Source of the DNA: Veillonella rodentium
GTDB lineage: Bacteria; Bacillota; Negativicutes; Veillonellales; Veillonellaceae
Direction of reading: 5' to 3'
NCBI RefSeq assembly: GCF_900187285.1
Contig: NZ_LT906470.1
Span: 169,501 to 233,500 of the forward strand
DNA length: 64,000 nt
The position numbers and the translations under genes were made by a program. Position 1 is the stretch's first letter; each line of letters opens with the position of its first letter. This document shows positions 27,462-35,486 of this stretch, piece after piece. The notes beneath the pieces are model-generated. The model worked only from the letters and a program-made list of their open reading frames with translations. It had not been told where the DNA came from and did not search any database.

Positions 27462-27480
27462 ATTGGAAAGGAGTTCAATT

Positions 27481-28758
27481 ATGGTCACTATGATTGATAC
27501 GGGCAATACAGCGTGGGTTTTACTGTGTGCAGCCTTAGTTTTTTTTATGACCCCAGGTCTGGCGCTGTTTTATGGCGGGATGGCGCGCAGTAAAAATGTA
27601 CTCGGTACTATTATGCAGAGCTTCTTTCTGTTGGGTATTATTTCCGTAGAATTCGTACTCATCGGATATACATTGATTTTCGGTGACGATATATACGGCA
27701 TTATAGGCGGTTTTGATAAAATAGGACTTGCCGGAGCGGATTCGTCCGTATTGCCGGCAACGAATATTCCCGAATTCGCTTTCGTGGCATTCCAATGTAT
27801 GTTTGCGGTCCTTACACCGGCCATTATGAGCGGCTCCGTTACGGGGCGCATGCGGTTTGTGCCGTTTGTAATCTTCGCTCTCCTGTGGTCCGTCCTTATT
27901 TATAATCCCATGGCGCATTGGATTTGGGGCGGCGGTTTTTTAAGTGAATTGGGGGCTTTGGATTTTGCCGGAGGTCTTGTTATTCATGTGTTGTCCGGTG
28001 TATCCGGACTGACATTGTGTTTCTTATTGGGGCGCCGTCGGGGGTACGGACGTATGCCGATGTTGCCTCATCATTTACCCATGACCGTGCTCGGCGCATC
28101 TATTCTGTGGTTCGGCTGGTTCGGGTTTAATGCCGGATCCGCTTTGGGGGTAGGACCTTTGGCGGCCGATGCGATGCTTACGACTCAGGTGGCGGCGGCC
28201 GTCGGGATTGTAGGCTGGGTGCTTGTGGAAAAATTGCATCGCGGTAAACCGACTGTGCTCGGCGCCGCATCCGGCGCCGTATCGGGACTGGTGGCCATTA
28301 CGCCGGCGGCGGGTTTTATAACACCGATGGCCGCTATTCCTATCGGTGTTATCGGGGCCATCTGTTGTTATGTGGCTGTGGCTGTCGTTAAGAATCGTTT
28401 CGGTTATGACGATTCTTTTGATGCTTTCGGTATTCACGGTATCGGCGGTACATGGGGAGCTGTCGCAACAGGCTTATGGGCGACGGTTACAGTTAATCCT
28501 GACGGAGCGGACGGACTTTTTTACGGCGGTTCCTTATTGGGACCTCAACTGATATCCCTGATTATTGCGTATGTGTTTGCTGTGGCGGGAACATTTGTCA
28601 TATTCAAAATCGTCAGCTTCTGCATGGATATGCGCGTCAGCATCAGTTCCGAATCCTTGGGAATCGATATCAGTGAACATGGTGAAGGGGCGTATAATCA
28701 ATCTGAATTCAAGAGCAGCGGACGGTTTATTACCACCGGAGAAAGTTCTCCGTTATAA
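27481..28758 (+). CDS. amtB: Ammonium transporter
   Basis: Amt/Rh-family channel of 425 residues with about 11 membrane segments that imports ammonium. Hallmarks: the FYGGMARSKN start, FGFNAGSAL and DAFGIHGIGGTWGA with one of the twin pore histidines. The same frame can be opened from TTG at 27463, but the AAAGGAG site and family start favour the ATG at 27481. The PII gene follows, the usual amtB-glnK pairing in which PII blocks the channel when nitrogen is plentiful. Confidence 0.95.
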   Translation: MVTMIDTGNTAWVLLCAALVFFMTPGLALFYGGMARSKNVLGTIMQSFFLLGIISVEFVLIGYTLIFGDDIYGIIGGFDKIGLAGADSSVLPATNIPEFAFVAFQCMFAVLTPAIMSGSVTGRMRFVPFVIFALLWSVLIYNPMAHWIWGGGFLSELGALDFAGGLVIHVLSGVSGLTLCFLLGRRRGYGRMPMLPHHLPMTVLGASILWFGWFGFNAGSALGVGPLAADAMLTTQVAAAVGIVGWVLVEKLHRGKPTVLGAASGAVSGLVAITPAAGFITPMAAIPIGVIGAICCYVAVAVVKNRFGYDDSFDAFGIHGIGGTWGAVATGLWATVTVNPDGADGLFYGGSLLGPQLISLIIAYVFAVAGTFVIFKIVSFCMDMRVSISSESLGIDISEHGEGAYNQSEFKSSGRFITTGESSPL

Positions 28759-28885
28759 TTGTTATCATTATAACCGCTATATGGAAGTATGACGGAACCG
28801 GCGGTGAACGATTGCGGATTAATAAGATTTCGTTTTTATCGGTATTTGAACCGATTCTATATTAAGGATTGTTGAGGATTTGCAT

Positions 28886-29248
28886 ATGAAACGAATGAAA
28901 AAGGTGGATATTATCGCTCGGGCCGAGCAACTGGAGGAATTGAAGGGCGCGCTGAATCGCATCGGTGTTCAGGGGATGACGGTATCTCAAGTTTTCGGTT
29001 GCGGACTTCAGAAGGGGCATACCGAGGTTTACAGGGGGCGCCAATACGATGTGAATTTGATTCCTATGGTCAAGGTGGAGACCGTTGTCTGTGATGTTCC
29101 TGTGGATCTTGTTATGGATACGGCAAGAGATACTTTGCAGACCGGCGAAGTAGGGGACGGAAAAATCTTCGTGTATGATGTGGAAGATGCTATGCGTATC
29201 AGAACGGGTACACGCGGGACAAAAGCCGTTACGGACGATGAAGCTTGA
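28886..29248 (+). CDS. glnK: PII nitrogen regulatory protein
   Basis: Trimeric signal protein of about 120 residues that binds ATP/ADP and 2-oxoglutarate and typically plugs AmtB. The T-loop region GHTEVYRGRQYDVNL carries the Tyr that is uridylylated in some bacteria. The C-terminal GDGKIFVYDVEDAMRIRTG is the family's second signature. A TTG six bases upstream is in frame; the GAGG spacing fits the ATG at 28886. GlnB versus GlnK cannot be separated by sequence alone; the linkage to amtB suggests GlnK. A structured hairpin follows the stop codon. Confidence 0.93.
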   Translation: MKRMKKVDIIARAEQLEELKGALNRIGVQGMTVSQVFGCGLQKGHTEVYRGRQYDVNLIPMVKVETVVCDVPVDLVMDTARDTLQTGEVGDGKIFVYDVEDAMRIRTGTRGTKAVTDDEA

Positions 29249-29256
29249 GTTCATAT

Positions 29257-29327
29257 AAAACAGGGAGACCTGCACCTACACGGCAACATTGAAACTGATG
29301 GGGTTGACAAGTGCAGGCTTCCTTTTT
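29257..29327 (-). ncRNA. Structured repeat element, copy 2 (after the PII gene)
   Basis: On the minus strand the apical domain runs ACTTGTCAACCCC...GTTGCCGTGTAGGT, 39 nt, aligning with copy 1. It is closed by CCTGCAC/GTGCAGG and further weaker pairs. On the plus strand the hairpin ends in TTTTT, so it can terminate glnK transcription. Confidence 0.6.
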
Positions 29328-29389
29328 CTGTGATGCGGAAACGCGAGGAGAAATACGGAAAATATAAAACTAAATGGTATAATAGTTTT

Positions 29390-31021
29390 ATGATACGTTA
29401 CATTCGCTCCTGTTGGATAAAATATAAACAATTGTATAAGAAAGGAATAAAGGGGATTGCTTTATTTCTTGTCATCGGCGGGATCGTATTTTTTATCCTT
29501 GCCGCAATTGCCAGTCGTGGCATGGGCGTTATTTTCAACGAGGTCATGGCCCGTCAGACCATCATGCGAGGTACGGTTACCGTTGAAAGCTTATCCGCCA
29601 CGCCGTGGGGAACGTTGTCCTTTACAGAGCTCGTCTGGAAGGATCCGGAAGGGCATGAACTGCTCAATGCACCGAGCGGTAAGATTCGCGTTAATATGTG
29701 GGATATCGTAACTCGAAATTTTAAGGCCTCCGCGGTGCGTGAAATCCTGTTGGAGGATGCGGTGGTCGTCATCGATCTGGATGACAATAACCGCGTGGAT
29801 TTTGCGCCTATGTCGCCGGATGTTACAAAACCTCTCAATGAGGTGGAACCGCGACCGAAAGCGCCGAAGAAAACGACGCAGGAACGGCAGGAGGAATTGG
29901 GTAAACGTGTCCGCAATTTTAATTGGCAGGGACAACATCTGGATGTGAAAATTGAGCTGCGCCATAATCAGCTGGAAATCTTTCAGAAAAACAGGCATTA
30001 TGTGATGAAGGATGTAAATGCGAAAATCGACCTCGATAGCCATCGAGCTATGCGCATCGATTTGGAGACCGGTAAATTCGGCGGGACCGCTATCGGTGAC
30101 GGTCTTGTGATGAAGGGGCGCATCGATTTGAAAGATGTGTTGAAATATCGTATGCCGCAACTGGATTTACAATTAGATATTAAAGGGATGGATCCGTCGT
30201 CGCTCGGTTTCGGCGATAATATTCATGATGCGATGACCCTGCTTACAAAGGTGTCCGGTGATTTAAATCGTCCTTTTGCAAAGGGGCGTGTTACGATGCC
30301 GGTGTTGCGTATTCCTGCACTTACCTTTGAAACGGTTGTAGGGGATGTGACCTATCAGGACGGTATTTTAAATTTTGAAAATGTCAGCGCCAATGTGTAT
30401 GGCGGTAAATTACAGGCTCAAGGCGTATACAATTTGGATACGCGGGCCTATACCATCACAGGGGTCGCATCGGATCTTGACAGCAGTGCGGCACTGAAAA
30501 CGCCGGAATTTGTCGTTCCCGTATCGGCGAATTTGAATTTTAAAAGTGAAGGCAGGCCGCGAGATATGGAGGTGTGGGGGAATTTCTGGTCCGGCGAGGG
30601 CCATTATGTATTGATACCGATTAAGAGCATTACGGGAAACTTTCACAATAAGGGGCGTCATTTATCCTTTAGTGATGTGAAGGTTAACACGAATGTCACC
30701 ACAATTTCGACGGATGCCCTGCGTATCGATAATGGGGAGCTCACACTGGGGCCATTGAATATCACCTCTCATGGGGGCAGTAATTTCTTTATTTATGATG
30801 AAGATGAAATCGATAAGATGGATGCCAATATGGACCGGATTAAGAGCGGCATGGGGCAAGCCGGCGAAAATATGAAGCGCACCTCCGAATCTGCAAAGGA
30901 TCTTGATAAATCGGGCCTCACACCGCCGCCGGACATGAAGGAATCCGTGAAGGACTTGAAACGGGGGATAGATTCGGCAAAGGACAGTTTAAATGCCATG
31001 TCTAAAGGGCTTAAGCAATAA
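29390..31021 (+). CDS. AsmA/TamB-like envelope protein
   Basis: Protein of 543 residues. One N-terminal membrane helix (about 22-45: GIALFLVIGGIVFFILAAIA) anchors a large periplasmic part rich in beta strands. Segments such as GTVTVESLSATPWGTLSF, LLEDAVVVIDLD and the VYGGKLQAQGVYNLDTRAYTITG stretch match the AsmA-like repeats of proteins proposed to move phospholipids between the two membranes. The C-terminus turns into a charged helical tail. The frame opens at 29330, but the region before the Met at 29390 is basic and lacks a ribosome site. Diderm-specific; the exact role is inferred from the family. Confidence 0.78.
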   Translation: MIRYIRSCWIKYKQLYKKGIKGIALFLVIGGIVFFILAAIASRGMGVIFNEVMARQTIMRGTVTVESLSATPWGTLSFTELVWKDPEGHELLNAPSGKIRVNMWDIVTRNFKASAVREILLEDAVVVIDLDDNNRVDFAPMSPDVTKPLNEVEPRPKAPKKTTQERQEELGKRVRNFNWQGQHLDVKIELRHNQLEIFQKNRHYVMKDVNAKIDLDSHRAMRIDLETGKFGGTAIGDGLVMKGRIDLKDVLKYRMPQLDLQLDIKGMDPSSLGFGDNIHDAMTLLTKVSGDLNRPFAKGRVTMPVLRIPALTFETVVGDVTYQDGILNFENVSANVYGGKLQAQGVYNLDTRAYTITGVASDLDSSAALKTPEFVVPVSANLNFKSEGRPRDMEVWGNFWSGEGHYVLIPIKSITGNFHNKGRHLSFSDVKVNTNVTTISTDALRIDNGELTLGPLNITSHGGSNFFIYDEDEIDKMDANMDRIKSGMGQAGENMKRTSESAKDLDKSGLTPPPDMKESVKDLKRGIDSAKDSLNAMSKGLKQ

Positions 31022-31095
31022 AAATGTTATGAGATTAATCTATTCCCTGTCGTTACAATAAGCGGGGCGTAATAGAGACTGGTAATGAGTAATAA

Positions 31096-31136
31096 AAAAG
31101 ATGGCGATTCATCGATGTGATGAGTCGCCATCTTTT
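31096..31136. terminator. Bidirectional terminator between convergent genes
   Basis: A 17-bp near-perfect stem (starting AAAGATGGCGATTCATC) has A and T runs on both sides. It serves the AsmA-like gene (plus) and the stalk protein gene (minus). Confidence 0.85.
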
Positions 31137-31178
31137 GTTTATAGGGAGTGATGTAATCAGCCTCCGGCAGAAATTTAT

Positions 31179-32126
31179 TTATCTGCTTAATCCGTTGGAT
31201 CGTTGATCCCCGGAAGTCTTTGTGTTTGCTGTTTTTTTCGTATTTACTGTATTTTTCGTATCGTCTGTGTCTGATTTAGCTGTATCTGTTTTAGATGTAT
31301 CCGCTTTCGTATTAGTCCGTTTTACCGTTACAAGAGGTTTCTTTTCTTTAGTAGCGGATGTATCCTCTTCGTACGGTATCACTTTGTCCTCTTCAGGCGG
31401 CAAGAACGTATCTACACCGTTCTGCTGGCCGCTTTGTGCCGGATTATCGATGGATTGAGAGCGTTGAGGCGCGATATAAATTTCATCTTTTGTTATACTC
31501 ACATCATTCAGCAATAATTTGAACGCTTGCGGGCTCACGTAAAGTGTTCCGTCTACTATACGCGCAGCAGGCAGCAAGGATTCAGATGTGTCGAGGTTGA
31601 TGTTTTGCAATTTACCTTTTCGTAGTATTTGCTTGGAATCCGGTTGTACCGCTAGAGTTGCGACGGTCGTATCGATTAATGCCGTTTTAGTAGGCGCATC
31701 CCAGGATACCTTGTATCCTAAAGCTTCAGACACTTGACGCAACGCCACGAGAGGTTGACCTTCAACATAAATGACGTTGGCCTTATTAGCTGTCGGTTCC
31801 AATACCTTGTCATCCACATTGATACGATGTTGTGTCGTTACCGCTGCGGATTTTTCTGTATTCTGCATCGATGTTGGCGTTGGTGCCGGCGTAGCTGCAG
31901 GCGTTTCCGTATTTTGTCTTGTTGCAGGTGCTTGTGTAGCTGCAGGTGTTCCTATATTTTGTTTCGTTGCAGGTGTCGGTGTTTGTGTAGTTGCAGATGA
32001 TTCAATGTTTTGCGTTGTAGCAGATTTTTCCGTACCGACCGCCGCTTGTGCAGGCTGCATGATACCGCTCGTGAAAGCAAGAGTCCCTAAGGCTATACTT
32101 GATAAAATAAGTTGTTTTAATTTCAT
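31179..32126 (-). CDS. Exported protein with copper-amine-oxidase N-terminal-like (stalk) domain
   Basis: Secreted protein of 315 residues, start at the MKLKQL methionine. A signal peptide (about 1-28, ending AQA) is followed by a low-complexity linker of repeated TPAATQ/TPAPT-type units. A domain at about 115-230 (VEGQPLVALRQVSEALGYKVSWD ... GTLYVSPQAFKLLL) matches the copper amine oxidase N-terminal domain seen in many Firmicute envelope proteins. The tail is Lys/Thr/Asp-rich. Function is unknown; it probably sits in the periplasm or at the cell wall. The repeat-rich linker likely varies in length between strains. Confidence 0.7.
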   Translation of the reverse strand: MKLKQLILSSIALGTLAFTSGIMQPAQAAVGTEKSATTQNIESSATTQTPTPATKQNIGTPAATQAPATRQNTETPAATPAPTPTSMQNTEKSAAVTTQHRINVDDKVLEPTANKANVIYVEGQPLVALRQVSEALGYKVSWDAPTKTALIDTTVATLAVQPDSKQILRKGKLQNINLDTSESLLPAARIVDGTLYVSPQAFKLLLNDVSITKDEIYIAPQRSQSIDNPAQSGQQNGVDTFLPPEEDKVIPYEEDTSATKEKKPLVTVKRTNTKADTSKTDTAKSDTDDTKNTVNTKKTANTKTSGDQRSNGLSR

Positions 32127-32316
32127 GAGATCCTCCATTATGTATAAAAATATTATGATAAATTATACATTTGTACTGTACTATAAAGAGATGAATATTT
32201 AATTATAAACTTAAATTTTATACAATTTATGTCGGAAACCCATATGATATAATTTAAGTATTAAATGAATTGTTTCTTAGTTTTCTTAAGTTGTGTTATA
32301 TAGAAAGAGGTTCCTT

Positions 32317-32814
32317 ATGGCATCCGGCAGATCTGAACAAGAGTTACAAGGCGTAACGATGCTAGGTCATCAAACCGATTATCCTACTGATTATGCACCG
32401 CAGGTGTTGGAAGCGTTTGAAAATAAACATCCTGACAATGATTATTTCGTTAAGTTTAATTGCCCGGAGTTCACCAGCTTGTGTCCTATGACGGGACAGC
32501 CTGACTTTGCGACCATATATATATCCTATGTACCCGACAAGCGCATGGTTGAGTCCAAGTCTCTCAAGTTATATCTGTTCAGCTTTCGTAATCATGGGGA
32601 CTTTCACGAGGATTGTATCAATATTATCATGAAAGATCTCGTGAAGCTGATGGATCCGAAGTATATCGAGGTTTGGGGAAAGTTCACGCCACGCGGCGGT
32701 TTATCCATCGATCCGTATGCGAATTATGGAAAGCCCGGGTCGGAGTGGGAAAAGACGGCAAAGGAGCGTCTCCATTTTCACGATATGCAGCCTGAGCGCG
32801 TAGCGTACCGATAA
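32317..32814 (+). CDS. queF: NADPH-dependent preQ0 reductase
   Basis: Type I (short) QueF of 165 residues, reducing 7-cyano-7-deazaguanine to preQ1 for queuosine in tRNA. The catalytic Cys is in [13 protein letters not shown] and the NADPH-binding motif [20 protein letters not shown] follows. The ATG at 32317 follows an AGAAAGAGG ribosome site; an upstream in-frame start at 32293 is less likely. Other que genes are not in the window. The following membrane protein starts 21 bases later. Confidence 0.95.
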   Translation: MASGRSEQELQGVTMLGHQTDYPTDYAPQVLEAFENKHPDNDYFVKFNCPEFTSLCPMTGQPDFATIYISYVPDKRMVESKSLKLYLFSFRNHGDFHEDCINIIMKDLVKLMDPKYIEVWGKFTPRGGLSIDPYANYGKPGSEWEKTAKERLHFHDMQPERVAYR

Positions 32815-32835
32815 AGCGTGTAGCGTACAGATAAT

Positions 32836-33561
32836 ATGTTAGAACATTATATAACCGCAATCATATCATTTATAGTCTTTTTTTTGATAGGGCTGGGCTT
32901 ATCGTTAAAGCCCGCAGTGGTGATGGCCGGTATTCACAGCAATCAATATATGAAAGACAACGGGAAACCATGGAGTTCTTATGGTCTATTTATTGCCATA
33001 TTATTTGTTATTAATATGCTGGGGGCCTATCTGACAGATTGTTACTCTGTATATATGCCCTTAGCAATCGATTTTTCATGGGGGTTCAGTCAGTGGTGGC
33101 AAGTCGTCAGCATTATTTTATTTGTCATTCTGATTCTGCAGGAGTTGAGAATTGTCGACTTCAGCCACGGTGAGCGTAATCTGGCATTTCGCTATGAACA
33201 GCTTGATAAGGGCCTGCAAAGCCCTTCGTGGGAAGAAAAGTACATGTTGAACGGGCGCTGCAATCTTGCAAAGGGGTTAGCGGACTGTATTTATATGTTG
33301 CGTATGCCTATTCGTAGCACCTGGCCGTATCTTGTGTGGATATTATTCGGTGATCCTCAGGTTGTATCGTATCTCCTCATGGGATATGTATGGGGACATA
33401 TTATGCTTCACGACCCGCAGACCCTTGAGAGACTATCCGATTCCGGTCTTTACAGATGGCTTGCGGGGGTTCCCGTTTTTTGTATCGTCATGACATCTAT
33501 ACTATTGATAGTTATGTCAATGTGGTTGCTGATAAAACCGGTGTCATGGACTGCGATGTAA
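32836..33561 (+). CDS. Polytopic membrane protein of unknown function
   Basis: Protein of 241 residues with about five hydrophobic segments (near 8-30, 48-66, 85-102, 165-185 and 210-232). The polar part in the middle (about 105-160) contains SHGERNLAFRYEQLDKG and CNLAKGLADCIYMLR. I do not recognise the family. It follows queF after 21 bases and may be cotranscribed, but it does not resemble known preQ0/queuine transporters (YhhQ, QrtT). No clear ribosome site is visible before the ATG. Confidence 0.6.
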   Translation: MLEHYITAIISFIVFFLIGLGLSLKPAVVMAGIHSNQYMKDNGKPWSSYGLFIAILFVINMLGAYLTDCYSVYMPLAIDFSWGFSQWWQVVSIILFVILILQELRIVDFSHGERNLAFRYEQLDKGLQSPSWEEKYMLNGRCNLAKGLADCIYMLRMPIRSTWPYLVWILFGDPQVVSYLLMGYVWGHIMLHDPQTLERLSDSGLYRWLAGVPVFCIVMTSILLIVMSMWLLIKPVSWTAM

Positions 33562-33635
33562 CGACAATTACAAGTTAATCGATTAACCTAGTTATTTCCT
33601 GGTTTTTTAGGGTTTTAAAAGTACTTCTCATTCTC

Positions 33636-33665
33636 TTGACAATGGTTGCTTTCAGGTGTTAGAGT
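33636..33665 (+). promoter_or_regulatory. Probable promoter of the cysE leader
   Basis: TTGACA at 33636-33641 is followed after 18 bp by TAGAGT (33660-33665). The -10 is weak, but transcription from here would begin just before the T-box-like leader. Confidence 0.45.
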
Positions 33666-33671
33666 ATGGGT

Positions 33672-33764
33672 AATCAGAGTGCACGAAGGCATATGCTCTG
33701 TGCATAGTGGATAACAAGGTGGAACCACAATATCGTCCTTGGGATTTTCCTGAGGACGTTTTTT
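33672..33764 (+). ncRNA. Compact T-box-like leader of cysE, probably sensing tRNA-Cys
   Basis: AACAAGGTGGAACCAC (33713-33728) matches the T-box antiterminator sequence. It is followed by a 10-bp terminator (33734-33743 with 33749-33758) and six T. The tRNA-pairing tetrad reads TGGA, complementary to a UCCA acceptor end; tRNA-Cys usually has U at the discriminator position. Upstream there is only a small hairpin (TGCAC/GTGCA) whose loop region contains TGC, a cysteine codon. The whole leader is about 90 nt, far shorter than standard T-boxes. Uncharged tRNA-Cys would allow read-through into cysE. Confidence 0.65.
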
Positions 33765-33814
33765 ATCATCTATCGGTAAAGAAAAAATTTGTAGGAAGAA
33801 ATGGAGTACCTGTG

Positions 33815-34426
33815 ATGCAAGGGCTACGCGAATTATGGGGAAAAATCAAATATAATATTCAGCGTGTTATGGACTCGGACCCTGCGGCAACCAGCGTGTG
33901 GATGGTCATCTGGACATATCCTCACATAACGGCCCTGTTCTGGCATTTCTTTGCACATCGCCTGTATAAGGCGGGATGGCCTATTTTAGCTCGTCGTATA
34001 GCTTTGCACTCACGTCATGTGACGGGCATAGAAATTCATCCGGGCGCTACCATCGGACGCGGCTTATTTATCGATCACGGTATGGGTGTTGTTATCGGTG
34101 AAACCGCTGTTGTCGGGGATAATGTGACATTATTTCACCAGGTCACACTTGGTGGTATGTCATCAAAAAAGGTGAAACGCCATCCTACGGTTGAGGATGA
34201 TGTTCTCATCGGTACGGGTACGAAAATCCTGGGCGATATTACCATCGGTGCCCGCACTAAAATCGGCTGTAATCTTGTCATTAAGCACGATATACCTCAG
34301 GATATGGTCATCTTTGAAACAGATCCTGAAAACATGTATGTTCGAAAGTCCAGACTTAATACGAATAATAAAGCGACCTCGGAGGAAAAGAAGGTGCCGG
34401 ATGATTATATAGAATACTATATTTAA
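33815..34426 (+). CDS. cysE: Serine O-acetyltransferase
   Basis: Enzyme of 203 residues making O-acetylserine, the precursor of cysteine. The N-terminal helical part (WGKIKYNIQRVMDSDPAATS) and the left-handed beta-helix of hexapeptide repeats (IHPGATIGRGLFIDHGMGVVIGE and following) are clear, with the catalytic His in FIDHGMG. The frame can be opened at 33707, but that would translate the T-box and terminator; GGAG at 33801-33804 fits the ATG at 33815, and this start gives the normal family N-terminus. Control by a tRNA-Cys-sensing leader fits the role. Confidence 0.93.
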   Translation: MQGLRELWGKIKYNIQRVMDSDPAATSVWMVIWTYPHITALFWHFFAHRLYKAGWPILARRIALHSRHVTGIEIHPGATIGRGLFIDHGMGVVIGETAVVGDNVTLFHQVTLGGMSSKKVKRHPTVEDDVLIGTGTKILGDITIGARTKIGCNLVIKHDIPQDMVIFETDPENMYVRKSRLNTNNKATSEEKKVPDDYIEYYI

Positions 34427-34472
34427 ATTACGCAGATGATTATATACTGATCTATTGTCAGTTATATACTGA

Positions 34473-34517
34473 CCTATTGCTATAGGATTAAATAGTCTTA
34501 TAGTAATAGGTTATTTT
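34473..34517 (+). terminator. Terminator of cysE
   Basis: A 12-13 bp stem (CCTATTGCTATAG with TTATAGTAATAGG) is followed by a T-rich run with eight consecutive T. Confidence 0.75.
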
Positions 34518-34543
34518 TTTTTGATGATAAAGATTTTTATATA

Positions 34544-34597
34544 TTGACACGGATAATTATTATTGTTATACTTACAATGTAATCAATATTGATTACA
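34544..34597 (+). promoter_or_regulatory. dps promoter with a perfect 20-bp operator palindrome
   Basis: TTGACA (34544-34549) and TATACT (34567-34572) are 17 bp apart. Immediately downstream, 34578-34597 is a perfect palindrome (TGTAATCAAT and its complement) covering the expected transcription start. Its AT-rich ATAATnATTAT-like layout resembles Fur-family boxes, and dps genes are commonly controlled by PerR. A repressor there would block initiation. The exact regulator is inferred. Confidence 0.75.
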
Positions 34598-34697
34598 AAT
34601 TAAATAAAAAGAGTTAATGGCATAGACGCCAACTGAATGTATAAGTCTTTTATTATACATGGTAATTGAGAACTAATTAAGAATGGAGGAATTTATT

Positions 34698-35132
34698 ATG
34701 AAAAACGTAGCACAAGTAAATCAATATTTAGCAGATCTTTCCGTATGGAACGTAAAATTGCATAACTTACATTTCAATGTAACAGGTCCACAGTTCAAAT
34801 CTATCCATGAATATTTGGAATCCATTTATGATGAAGCGTTTGACTATTTTGATGCGGTAGCTGAGCATGTGAAAATGCAGGGTGAATTCCCGTTGGTTAA
34901 CTCCGTTGAATATGCTAAATTGGCAAAAATCGGCGAATTGGGTCAGGAAGATGTTCCTCAACATAAGGTAATCGAGATTCTGTTGAAGGATTTCAAATAT
35001 ATGAAAGATCAGGCTGCGGCTATTCGTGAAGCGGCAGGTGAAGAAGATAACTTCTTGCTTTCCAACATGATGGAAGACCATATTGAGTACTATGTAAAAC
35101 AAATCTGGTTCATCGAATCCATGTTGAAATAA
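34698..35132 (+). CDS. dps: Dps-family ferritin-like DNA-protection protein
   Basis: Protein of 144 residues of the Dps/ferritin-like family that oxidises Fe(II) with peroxide and stores iron in a 12-mer shell. The inter-subunit ferroxidase ligands are visible in LHNLHFNVTG and ESIYDEAFDYFD (about 20-52). The ATG at 34698 follows GGAGG; an in-frame ATG at 34683 would place that site inside the gene. Strong promoter and operator upstream suggest peroxide- or iron-responsive control. Confidence 0.92.
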   Translation: MKNVAQVNQYLADLSVWNVKLHNLHFNVTGPQFKSIHEYLESIYDEAFDYFDAVAEHVKMQGEFPLVNSVEYAKLAKIGELGQEDVPQHKVIEILLKDFKYMKDQAAAIREAAGEEDNFLLSNMMEDHIEYYVKQIWFIESMLK

Positions 35133-35179
35133 TCTTGACGATGTTTTGCTGAGTATGATATGATTACTCAGTAAAGCAT

Positions 35180-35270
35180 GGAGGATTACTCAAGAGGCTG
35201 AAGAGGACGGTTTGCTAAATCGTTAGGGCGGGTTACCGTCGCTAGGGTTCGAATCCCTAATCCTCCGCCA
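35180..35270 (+). tRNA. tRNA-Ser, anticodon GCU
   Basis: The 91-nt sequence folds into a class II tRNA. The acceptor stem GGAGGAT pairs with ATCCTCC, followed by discriminator G and an encoded CCA end. The anticodon loop is TTTGCTAAAT, giving GCU for AGC/AGU serine codons. A long variable arm (GGGCGGGTTACCGTC region) and the T-loop GGTTCGAATCC are typical of tRNA-Ser. Confidence 0.95.
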
Positions 35271-35275
35271 TGCTG

Positions 35276-35307
35276 AGACCTCACATCGCTTGATGTGGGG
35301 TCTTTTT
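35276..35307 (+). terminator. Terminator after tRNA-Ser
   Basis: A 12-bp stem (AGACCTCACATC with GATGTGGGGTCT, one G-U) is followed by TTTTT, 5 bases after the tRNA end. Confidence 0.85.
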
Positions 35308-35486
35308 GTATATTTGTGTAGTAATGGGGTAATCGGTTGTGATGTCGCTTTAATTTATCTTAGGATTTTACGGCGATAGCAAGGCTTGTTATCTCATGAC
35401 AGAAGTGTATAAGGGTTATAGAGTTGACGTATACATAAGGGAGTTATTATAATAGATTGTATCAAATTTAATTTAAGGAGGCTCTT

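Noticed and set aside
31860-32030. Repetitive sequence considered as a tandem repeat element
   Set aside because: It encodes the Thr/Pro/Ala linker of the exported stalk protein; the repeats are in frame and explained by the protein.
33707-33814. N-terminal extension of CysE
   Set aside because: These codons overlap the T-box sequence and its terminator; the ATG at 33815 has a ribosome site and gives the normal family N-terminus.
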